NCBI RefSeq assembly: GCF_002999335.1
Contig: NW_020312712.1
Span: forward strand, 62,001-126,000
Origin: Cyclospora cayetanensis
Lineage: Eukaryota; Apicomplexa; Conoidasida; Eucoccidiorida; Eimeriidae
Length of the DNA: 64,000 nucleotides
Reading direction: 5' to 3'
Below the pieces are notes generated by a model. It searched no databases. It was given only the letters and a program-made list of their open reading frames with translations, and had not been told where the DNA came from. The position numbers and the translations under genes were made by a program. Numbering within the stretch: the stretch's first letter is position 1; each line of letters starts with the position of its first letter. Below are positions 55,901-64,000 of this stretch, piece after piece.

Positions 55901-56601
55901 TGCTGACTGCCCTATGCTCCGTTGGTGGAGCCTGTTTCCCAAGCACCTCATAGGACGAACAACCCCGATGTGTAAATGAATTTTACAGGGGCAGTGGTAA
56001 TTTTAAGGAGAGGCGATCCTCACTGTCAAGTTCTGCAATAGAAAGAACTGTGAAACTTTCGCTAGCAAGCTATCGGATGTCAGTTGCAGCAGACATCCGG
56101 GGAGAAGGAATTTTTCTAATAAGATGCGGAGGTTTAGTGCAGCCACTGGGTGCATTAAATGGACGTCTCCATATGTTCTTGGGGAGAGTTAGAGTAAGAT
56201 GCCACAGTCCAACTTGAATTTCCCCCCATGGGTGCTCTCGTATCAGAGATCCCTCCATGCAGATATGTATATGTACATATGCATACACCAAACCGTGAGG
56301 CGCGGTAGGTGAGGTAAACGTGCGGGCTGACAACAGCCCTATAAAGGTGCTGGCGCTCGTGTGTGTGTGTCTGTGCCCCAATGCAGCGACTGCGGCAGCA
56401 GCAGAGGACAATGAAATCTGTAGGGTGGGTGTTGGTGTATGCGCGAAGGCCGATAGCCAGTCCTAAATCCTCGTGTGGAGCATTTGCAGCGTACGTATGT
56501 ATGCCCCCTTCAAGAGGGCGGTGCTCCGTCGCAGCGCGTTTCAGCAACATGCCCTCAGATGGTGGGACTTGCAAAGTCGTAAGACAAATAGATACTAGCT
56601 C
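52982..56601. other. intergenic, no supported gene
   Basis: Between the MYST N-terminal exon and the 3' end of the RING gene. The left 300 bases (to about 53273) carry a CAG-rich minus-strand frame (QQEQQPQRVPL and so on) that could be another MYST 5' exon or untranslated leader. Beyond 53400 I see no domain, splice-consistent exon or RNA gene on either strand. Confidence 0.4.
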
Positions 56602-59133
56602 CTACGCAACAACTTCTGCCTCGGGGAGGGCTGTGTTTTGAACTGGCCATTTGCAAACCGGGCATTTGTCGCTTTGCTGCAGCCAGGTGTCTACGCAGCT
56701 CGCATGAAAGAAATGAAGACAGGGGAGAAACCGAACAAGCTTCCCCTCGACAAACAGATCCAAACAAATCGCACACTTGTCCCTCTCCCCCCCCTCCTCG
56801 CGTGCCGCAGAGCCACTACTGCCAGAGGAACGTCTACTGGAGGACGCCTTTGGCCGGCTCTTAAAGGGGAGTGCCGGCAGCTGCTGCAAGACATGCGCGG
56901 GCGTTCCTTGCTGCTGCGGCTCCTGCTGCCCAAATCCAGACTCCCACCACAAATGCTGCTGCTGCTGCAACGCTTGCAGTGCTTCCTCGGACGCGTGAGC
57001 CTCCGGTGCAGCAGCAGCAGCAGCAGCGGCAGCGGCATCCTGCCGCTGCCACGGCAGAAGTGCCCTCCTAGCTCTCCGGCGTATAGCCGGACCAGCAGCA
57101 GCAGCTGCTGCTGCTGCTGCACCCAACGAGCCTGCAGCAAGGCTCTGCTGCGGCCGCATGGTCGCCACCATGCGGCGGTGCTCCTGCTGCAGCAGCTGTT
57201 GCTGCAAGTGCTGCTGGTGATGCAACAGCTGCAGACGTTGCGAAAGCCCTTGTTGGATCACAATGTACGGCAGCAAATCCAAAGGCCGCATATCCGGAGG
57301 CCCCACACGTGGAGAGGCACTTTGCCCATCAGCTGATACACCTCTCACCGCCGTTGCAGCAGCTGCTGCTGCTGCTGCTGCCTCGTCTTGTTCGCTGGCT
57401 GCTTCTGACCGCATACGACTCAAATAGCGCCGACCACATCCACTCTCTTCTCTGCTGAATTCCCCCCACAAAAAGGCTGCTGCATCTCCGTTCCAAACGC
57501 TGCCCCCTTGCTGCTGCAAATGCTGCTGCTGTGGATACACCGCAAACAGGGCAGGCCGTGCGGCATCTGGGCCCGTAAACCCGCACATCTGTGGCTCATC
57601 ATCGCTGGAGTCAATGCTCACCTCCTCTGCGCGTGCTGCTGCTGCTGCTGATGATGAGGATGAGGATGATGCTGCATCCGCTAGTAGAGGCGCCGCACCA
57701 GCTTCTCTGCGGCCTCCTGCTGCAAACCCGCGAGCAGCAGCTGCTGCAGGACCACTACCACCACTACCACTACCACCAGCAGCAGACAAATCCGTTTCTC
57801 TCAAGCCGTGCGATAGCAAGTGAACAGGCAGCAACAGCTGGGGTTGCCGCCGTCGCTGCGGCAGCGAGCCACTCCTAAAGGCAGACTCAAGCGAAAGTGC
57901 TGCCCTGCTGCTGTTGCTGCTGCTGCTTGCTGTATGCTGAGCCTCTGAGTAACCTGCCCGCAATGCAGCTGGCCCGCCTTCAGTTTCTGGTGCCTTGGGG
58001 AATCTTCCTAGGAAGAGGCAGTCGTCATCCTCGTCATCCTCAACCTCCTCGCTGTCGAGCTCAATCAGCTCCCTCACCGTGCTGCTGCCACTGCCACTGC
58101 TGCTGCTGCTGCTGCCGCTGCTGCTGCCGCTGCTGCGTTTCAAGTCTCTATCGTTTGCTTTCAAGAGAACCGAGGCTAATGACTCCGCGTCTTTGCAGCC
58201 GTTCCTGCAACTCCCACTGCTGCTACTCGCACCATGGCTGCCTGAAAGGGCGATAACCCCCGTGCCAACTCGTTCACTGCCCCCCTTCTCAAGCTCCTCC
58301 TCAGAAATCCAATCTGCAATTGCTGCCGAGCAGACACGCTTCAACCGCTGACCACCGCCGATGCTGCTGCTGCCACTGCTGCTGCTACTGCTGCTGCTGC
58401 TGCTACTCAGATCTCTATGAGGCCTAGGAAGCAAGCTGAAGGCAATTGGTATGCTGCCACCGTTGCTACTGCTTGTACTGTTACTGCTTGTACTGCTTGT
58501 ACTGCTGCCGCTGTTACTGCTTGTACTGCTTGTACTGCTTGTACTGCTACCGCTGCTGGTGCTGACCTGCAGTGGCTGAAGAGCAGCGGAAGTCTCACGA
58601 TGCGGCGTCCCTTTACCTATCCCTCCATCAGCTTTTTCTGGCTTGTTGCGAAGGGTGGTGGCAGCTGCGGCTGGTGCTGCACGCGACGCTTTTGAAGGGC
58701 TTGCAGCTGTGCATGCAGCGGCGGTCTGGGGAGGACTGCTGGGGGGAACAGCGCTCGGTGTTTCCGCATGCGGCAGCCTCTCCCGAAGATTTGATAATAG
58801 CCCACGCCTCCATGCACTTGAGGGGGGCTTTCTTGCAGTTGCTAAGTCAGCCTCCTGCGAGCGAAGAAACCTGTCCATCGAGAAACTGCAATGGGTGCGA
58901 CGTACAGTGCCAGGAGCAGATTCCTGCCGCAGAAAGGGGAGGCACGGCACGCGCTGCTGATATAACTCACTGTGCTGCTGCTGATGCAGCAGCAGCCGCC
59001 GCCGTCGCCTCCGCCACTTGAGTTTCTGCTCCTCCACTGCATGCAGTGGGTGGTGCTGTTGGGGGGGCTGCGGAGATTGCGTGGTAGCACCCTGAACAAC
59101 GGCACACGTCTCAAGGGCAAGGGGGGCCGACAT
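56602..59133 (-). CDS. RING-H2 E3 ubiquitin ligase, low-complexity
   Basis: One open frame of 843 codons. A C-terminal RING-H2 finger spans about residues 787-827: CAIC, then PCLHFFHASC, then CPVC, a complete C3H2C3 zinc-binding set with the Trp in DTWLQQ that contacts E2 enzymes. It should transfer ubiquitin from an E2. The remaining 780 residues are almost all homopolymer-rich (Ser, Ala, Gln, Gly from CAG/CTG/CTA runs), with acidic patches (EEVEDDEDDDCLFLGRFP). I see no membrane segment or protease-associated domain. This architecture, a disordered N-terminus with a terminal RING, is common in eukaryotes and does not reveal the substrate. The ATG at 59133 lies in a weakly defined context, and a short upstream exon (around 59230-59380, Gln-rich) is possible. 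The family is certain; the start is less so. Confidence 0.9.
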   Translation of the reverse strand: MSAPLALETCAVVQGATTQSPQPPQQHHPLHAVEEQKLKWRRRRRRLLLHQQQHSELYQQRVPCLPFLRQESAPGTVRRTHCSFSMDRFLRSQEADLATARKPPSSAWRRGLLSNLRERLPHAETPSAVPPSSPPQTAAACTAASPSKASRAAPAAAATTLRNKPEKADGGIGKGTPHRETSAALQPLQVSTSSGSSTSSTSSTSSNSGSSTSSTSSNSTSSSNGGSIPIAFSLLPRPHRDLSSSSSSSSSSSGSSSIGGGQRLKRVCSAAIADWISEEELEKGGSERVGTGVIALSGSHGASSSSGSCRNGCKDAESLASVLLKANDRDLKRSSGSSSGSSSSSSGSGSSTVRELIELDSEEVEDDEDDDCLFLGRFPKAPETEGGPAALRAGYSEAQHTASSSSNSSRAALSLESAFRSGSLPQRRRQPQLLLPVHLLSHGLRETDLSAAGGSGSGGSGPAAAAARGFAAGGRREAGAAPLLADAASSSSSSSAAAAARAEEVSIDSSDDEPQMCGFTGPDAARPALFAVYPQQQHLQQQGGSVWNGDAAAFLWGEFSREESGCGRRYLSRMRSEAASEQDEAAAAAAAAATAVRGVSADGQSASPRVGPPDMRPLDLLPYIVIQQGLSQRLQLLHHQQHLQQQLLQQEHRRMVATMRPQQSLAAGSLGAAAAAAAAAGPAIRRRARRALLPWQRQDAAAAAAAAAAPEAHASEEALQALQQQQHLWWESGFGQQEPQQQGTPAHVLQQLPALPFKSRPKASSSRRSSGSSGSAAREEGGERDKCAICLDLFVEGKLVRFLPCLHFFHASCVDTWLQQSDKCPVCKWPVQNTALPEAEVVA

Positions 59134-61740
59134 TGCAAACTGCTACTGCTGCGCGGCTCTCCGTGCTTCGAAAAACCTCTGCGAGGGGGTTCGAGCAGAT
59201 GCCGTTCCTCCACAAATCGACTTGCAAGCAATCCGCCCTAATTGCTCTCACCACCAGATGATCCTTAGGGCGTCTGGCTGGCTGCGATTGCTGCTGCGCC
59301 TCCGCTAAGCACGAGTAGCAGCAGGGGGGGCAGCATCCATTTCCCAGAAGCCGCCGCTGCTGCTGCTGCAAAAGAGCCAACAGAACTCAACAAAAATCAC
59401 AACACCAACTCCCCTTGCAGCGGGAACAGCACAGCGATAACAGAAAGGCAAGGTTGGTCGAAAAGAATATTCCAAAGATGGTGCTTAACTCGCTTAACCC
59501 CCATACCCTAGGCGCTTCATCCAGCCCTAGACGGTTTCGGGCATGCCGGCATGATGTGCTCTCCTAGATGAAGAGCCTGCGCTTAACAAATCACAGCAGC
59601 TCCACGCCACACGCCATCTTTCAAAATAGGCCACTCGAGAGGTTTGAATGTCAGAATTTTGGCTTTAGCGTCTAGGGATGCTGTTTGCTCATAATGGGCA
59701 CCCGGGGGACTGCGATCTTTCATCAGGGCCGCGTCCGTCGCGGAAGGGGGTTGCAAGAGCGCTAGAACGAGTTTATATATATGCTTACTTTGAAATAATA
59801 CGTGCTACAGAATGCTATATTAAGGCAGCAGCCACGTTGGTGTAGGGCTGCCCTGAGCGGGGGAGTCCGCCCGCGCATATCTAGAGACTGTGCGATCACC
59901 CCCCGTTCTTTTCTGCGCTGTCGCGAATTCTCCCCATTACTTCTGCCCTGTCAAGGTTTGACTTGCTTAGCACGCTGAATGGAGGGCTATGGAACTCTGA
60001 AGGCGGCACGGGATGCCGAGGTAATAGTGGCAGATTTGCTTAAGGGGGCCGGATCCACAGCGAAAAATCGAAAGACCGCTGTCGGCGCGACGCCTGTGAT
60101 GTTTGATTCGGAACGCGTACAGAATCAAGGGTTTGGTTTGTCTGTGGGTGCATTTAACGTATCACAGGGTACACCAAGACTTAGCGATGTATGTGTGTGT
60201 GTGTGTGTGTGGGTGGGTGGGTGCGATCCATGCCTTGTGCATCTAGTTTTAGATGCTCGCGCTGCTTAGAAAATGCAATGCACAGCTATGCAAACCCTCA
60301 CTGTTCCAGCACACCCCTGTCAGGAACTCGGAGGAATGCCGGCCGGGGGAGACGCAAGTGTTTCGGGGGAAACGCAATAGCTTTCAGTTAGGCGAAGGCA
60401 CTGACTCTGGCGCTAAGGGTCTTCCTACGAGGACCTTCGACAGAACGCTACACCTGACTCCCCCGGAGGGAACGCTATACCACAGAGAGGCTTCACTCGC
60501 ACAGTAAGGCCCATGGGTGTTGTTCACGGGGTTTCCAGTGCACTGCTGCTATTGTTCATACCGCAGCTGTTTTTGCTTCGGCGGTGCAGTGCTGTTGAGA
60601 TCGGTCGAGCACCGGCAACTAAGAGTCCTCGTCTGCCTTTGTCTGGGTGCCGGGTCTCTTAGCTCGGCAGTCAGTTACTGGATGCAGTCAGGAGGGGCTG
60701 AGAATTCAGGTGACTCCTTGGCAGCAGCGGCTTCAGGAAGGGCGCCACAAGCGCCACAGCCAGGAGCCGCAACAGCCACAGCGCCTGCAGCAGCAAGACT
60801 CAGTGAACGGCAGCAAAAGAAGCTGCTGTGGCGACAGCCAAAACACAGCAGGTCATGAGAGGGGAGGGTCGATCCCAACTGGGCCTCCTGAAAGCAGGTT
60901 CCCTTGAAGGGGACAGTGCTGTTTGCCTGCGTGGCTGTTTTCTTGTCTTCATTCAGAAATGCATCATTTAGCTAGTTCCCATGCATGCCTATGGCTTTGA
61001 AGTTTGCACGATATCCCTACGTCTGTGACTAGCCTGTTTCTCTCCGTGAAAGGGCCTGCCCGCCTGATAGGCCCCTGCTGGTTCTCCGGCTGCCGCCCTC
61101 AGAACAGAACTAAACGCGCTAGCGTCATCAAAGGGGAAGAAGAGCACGAAAGCGCAGAGCAGCAGAGAAAGAATCGCACAAGGAGGCAGGCCTCTAGGGG
61201 GTCTGCGTCTTGTGGTCGGCATCCAGCTGCAGTGCCTAAAACGGCATCGCAAGCCGCGCTGCACTGAAACCCCCAGAAGAGAAGGAGCGAAAAAAAGAGA
61301 CTCAGCTCCAGAACACGGCATTGGGGTTTCAAGATTCATGATATGGGAAACAAAATGCACAAAAAGGAGTCGACAGCGACGCGAAGAGCACAGAACGAAG
61401 GTCCTAGACGGACGCTGCAGAATCCTGTACTGGGAGCAGCAGGAACCGTCTAGATAATGAAAAACGAAGATTGCAGGGACGCGTAGCGTTGCCGCGGAAA
61501 CCAGCTGTCAAGCTGCGAGCCGCAGATCGCGTAGTCCAAGCCTTTCGCCCATAGGGCTTGAGTACTACTACACACCGTGTAGAACAGGCGTTCACCAGGC
61601 ACCGTAACAGCTGGGGTGGCGTAATCCAGACGGTAGCTACTTGAAAAGGCGTTCGTATCTGTTCGCGTCGCTGTCGAATGGTCCGAGTCTGCGCACAAAG
61701 GATCGTCCCGTTGTGTGTGGATGGCATTCAAATTTACGAT
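59134..61740. other. intergenic, weak open frames only
   Basis: No gene is supported. A plus-strand frame at 59979-60269 starts with plausible sequence but runs into a (TG)n tract (60189-60215). Minus-strand frames at 60989-61360 (hydrophobic SLLLCAFVLFFPF segment) and 61450-61731 could be exons but have no domain and no confirmed splice partners. Confidence 0.35.
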
Positions 61741-61980
61741 TCAGGAGATGCTCGCTCGCCGCCGGAGGGGGGAGAGTAGGAACTGGAGAGGCTCGTGCTT
61801 CAGAAGGGCTTGGTGGTGTTCAGTAAAGTTTAGGCTTCCGAACCTCTGGAAGAGACTGGTGAGCTTTTGTGCTGCATGAAGGTCATTGATGATAGGCACG
61901 GCGTTCGCTGCAGCGAAAAGCAGAGAGGCTCTGCATACGTAGGAGAGGCCATCATCGATCGCATGGGGAGGACTGCAAGG
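61741..61980 (-). CDS. possible 3' exon, unidentified
   Basis: Open frame of about 80 codons from an acceptor (CCCCTTGCAG) to a stop at 61741, with ordered helical sequence (IINDLHAAQKLTSLFQRFGS). It lies 200 bp downstream of the thioredoxin-like exons on the same strand and may be their C-terminal exon, but the reading phase needs a missing small exon. No family recognised. Confidence 0.35.
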   Translation of the reverse strand, partial: PCSPPHAIDDGLSYVCRASLLFAAANAVPIINDLHAAQKLTSLFQRFGSLNFTEHHQALLKHEPLQFLLSPLRRRASIS

Positions 61981-62186
61981 GGTTGAGATGTTTCCCACAG
62001 AATGAAAAAGCGTCTTCTGCGGCCACTCCTTAAAGGAAGAGAGAGACAGACAGACAGACCTTACAGCCTAGGAGCCTGCCCTCCTGTCTTGATGCGCCGT
62101 CGCGGGGGGCACTCTATCTATGGGGACAATAAAAACAACGTGCAGCCTACAAGGGACGGTTCATCACCTCCCTCTCCGTGGCTTAC

Positions 62187-63044
62187 ATGTCAGAACCTGG
62201 TCATCTGGAGTAAAGAGGACAACAGTTGGCAAAGAGCGAACTCCGAAACGCCGAATAAGAGCGCCATGGTTGCCGTAGGGTAGAGAGAGCCTGCATACAA
62301 GCACAACACCACAGGGCTGCAGCCAGGGGCCTTCCTGAGGCGTTTGTTTTCTCCAGGAAGTTCTCCCTCCCCCCCTTAATTTTTTGGAGACTCAGCAATT
62401 GTGTCGAGGCATTCTTAGATCCTTAAGTCCTACCAAGGCATCGTGCACGCGAAAGCGGCGAAATCTGCGGGGGAACGATCACACGGAACGTATACTGCCT
62501 CGAAGAGATGCGGCTGCCCCTCGTTTTGTTGCTGTTGGCGCAACTGTGTATACACGCGGCGCATCTGAGCAGCAAACGTGAGGCAGTGGGGGCACCACGA
62601 AGCACCAAAGAAGAGCGCTATATACTTTCCCTTTAGCTCGGTTGGTGCTGCGGGAGCGAGGCCAACAGCTTGAGCAGCGGCTGCCACCGCTTTGTCTACT
62701 GCGGCCTCTCCTGCTGTCGAAAAGCGTTCGACTGCCGCAGCTGCAGCCTCGCGCGCTGCTCCATGCGATGCCTTGAATTGCGCTGCTCCTTCGGCCGAAC
62801 CTTCCGCGGCTAGGGGCGGAGGGTTGCTGCTGCGGAGGAGCAAAGGGGGCCCCCCTCCCGCGGCAGAGGCTGTCGCTGTGGCTGTCGACAGCTCTGCAAC
62901 TCCTTTTTTCGAAGCTGCAACGTCTGCTGCCTCCCCTGTTCGCCGCTCAAGTGTGGGGCTGGACGGCCTAGCGGTACAAAGGATCGGCTCCCTGCAAAAC
63001 CCGAAGAAGGGCATTTTCGTACACGCTTTGAGCCCCCAAATCAT
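62187..63044 (-). CDS. thioredoxin-fold oxidoreductase, nucleoredoxin/tryparedoxin-like
   Basis: Thiol-disulfide oxidoreductase. Exon 1 (62449-63044) joins exon 2 (62187-62290) across TGG split as TG/G. The active site is SWCPHC in GKYIALFFGASWCPHC, followed by a helix (TFAAQMRRVYTQL), a strand FEAVYVPCD, then MPW/LSLPYG and the cis-proline strand VRSLPTVVLFTPDDQV. The MPW motif and the order match nucleoredoxin/tryparedoxin-like proteins. CPHC is unusual for that group (CPPC in tryparedoxins) and is more like DsbA. The first 110 residues are Ala/Ser/Glu/Pro-rich with no clear signal peptide, though cysteines and hydrophobics near the start leave room for a targeting role. Exon 2 ends at a good donor (ACAT/GTAAGC), so at least one more exon follows; it may be the open frame at 61741-61980. 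The ATG at 63044 is the chosen start, with an internal Met 11 residues later. Confidence 0.85.
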
Positions 63045-64000
63045 AGATTTCTAAATCCAAACGTCAACTTTTCATTTTGTAAGTCAAGAATTTCCTAACG
63101 ATATGGACGGTGCCTCGGGCCTGCTGCCGGTAGGGACCTCGTCGGCTGCCATGACTGCATGCTGCTCCTCTGGAAACGCAAATGTTTCCTTCCCACGGCG
63201 CTGCCTGATGCGTCAATAATGTGTGTCATGCTGAAACGGGTTGCCAGGGCTGTGTTTGGCCCCTCGTTACTCATGCCTGCGCAGCTACCTCGATAGTCAG
63301 CTCGCTTGACTCAAAAAGGCGTTCGCCACTCCCCGCTGATCCTTTGCAATGCACTCAATCAACTTCCTAATCTTAGATCACGCTTCACTGCTTCGGGCTA
63401 GTGTCACTCGCAGTCCAATGTAGAGGGGGTAAACGGACGACGCAGGCCGGTAGCAGCACCGGCCATAGGTACACTTTTAGTGTGCGAACTGCCGTAACAC
63501 TCTCTGCAGGCGTCCACATAAAAATTACGCTTGTGGCAGTTTCCACTAGTGCAGCTCTCTATAATAAGGGATTCATTAAGAGTTGGCCTGCCAGTTTTTA
63601 AGGGCTCTGCGCAAAGTTAGTCAGCTCATCCTGCGACGATGGACGCACTGTGTGCCAAGTTGACATATGCAGTCGAGTACGTATGCTCTCGGAGCTTTTA
63701 GAGGGTCCAGATCTGCTACTTGATAGCTGCTCCCTTTCTCTCTCATGATGCCAGCACCCTGCGGGACAAGCAAAAGGCATAGGAAAAGTCTGTGCAATCG
63801 ACGCTTGATAACCTGCTTAGAAGCTTGCATATGGACTTGCAAGCTACGGCCCTCCTTAGAAAGAACCTAAGTATAGTGGCACACCGCCCAACGGGTAGCC
63901 ACAAGAAACTCCCAAATCACAAGGATTGCTGAGGCGGTTTGAAAAGGGGCTCTCGGTTGTTTCTAAAAGACCTGTCCTCTGCCTCCTGAAAGGCACTTGG
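63045..64000. other. right flank, nothing seen
   Basis: Short open frames on both strands with no domain, splice structure or repeat of note. It should contain the promoter of the thioredoxin-like gene. Confidence 0.4.

Noticed and set aside
56638..58351. Several plus-strand Cys/Leu/Pro-rich open frames
   Set aside because: Antisense shadows of the RING-H2 gene's triplet repeats.
59979..60269. Plus-strand open frame MEGYGTLKAARDAE and onward
   Set aside because: It starts plausibly but runs into a (TG)n tract with no domain and no convincing donor site.

Overview
The window looks like nuclear DNA of an eimeriid coccidian apicomplexan (Eimeria/Cyclospora-like). The evidence is an ApiAP2 DNA-binding domain, an ATP4-type P-type ATPase with the apicomplexan sequence pattern, many short exons separated by introns full of (TA)n, CATA and CA/TG repeats, and coding homopolymer runs (Gln, Ala, Ser) from CAG/CTG triplets. 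I cannot fix the species from sequence alone. All gene models were built by hand from splice signals, reading-phase agreement and family motifs, with no transcript data.

Layout, left to right. 995-2200 (-): the 3' end of an ApiAP2 transcription factor. 7347-21934 (-): a P-type cation ATPase in about 21 exons, best matched to the ATP4 Na+ pump. 22512-25585 (-): an unidentified multi-exon coiled-coil protein. 26780-27982 (+): a secreted, internally repeated Lys/acidic protein, the only well-supported gene on the plus strand. 28680-33093 (-): a complete nine-exon PP2C phosphatase with a signal sequence and an acidic Gln/Glu-rich N-terminus. 37743-41995 (-): a TRAM plus TrmA/RlmD-type RNA m5U methyltransferase homologue whose catalytic motifs are degraded. 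43856-43926 (-): tRNA-Ala(UGC), followed by a decayed tRNA-Tyr-like element at 44257-44341. 47473-52981 (-): a MYST histone acetyltransferase (chromobarrel, C2HC finger, acetyltransferase core). 56602-59133 (-): a very low-complexity RING-H2 E3 ligase. 62187-63044 (-): a thioredoxin-like/nucleoredoxin-like protein with a CPHC site, perhaps continuing to 61741.

There is no operon logic. The genes are independent housekeeping or regulatory units: transcription and chromatin (ApiAP2, MYST), ion homeostasis (ATP4), signalling (PP2C), ubiquitin (RING), redox (Trx) and RNA (TrmA-like, tRNA). Long gaps (2.2-7.3, 33.1-37.7, 43.9-47.5, 53.0-56.6, 59.1-61.7 kb) show no coding sequence I can support.

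The strongest unusual observations are the TrmA-family protein that has lost its nucleophile (YVSC to YVSH) and its DPPR motif (to APSR) but keeps its Fe-S cysteines and TRAM domain; recurrent GC-AG introns needed to keep four genes in frame; a PP2C phosphatase with a secretory signal; the repeated secreted plus-strand protein; and a perfect 42-bp palindrome at 631-672.
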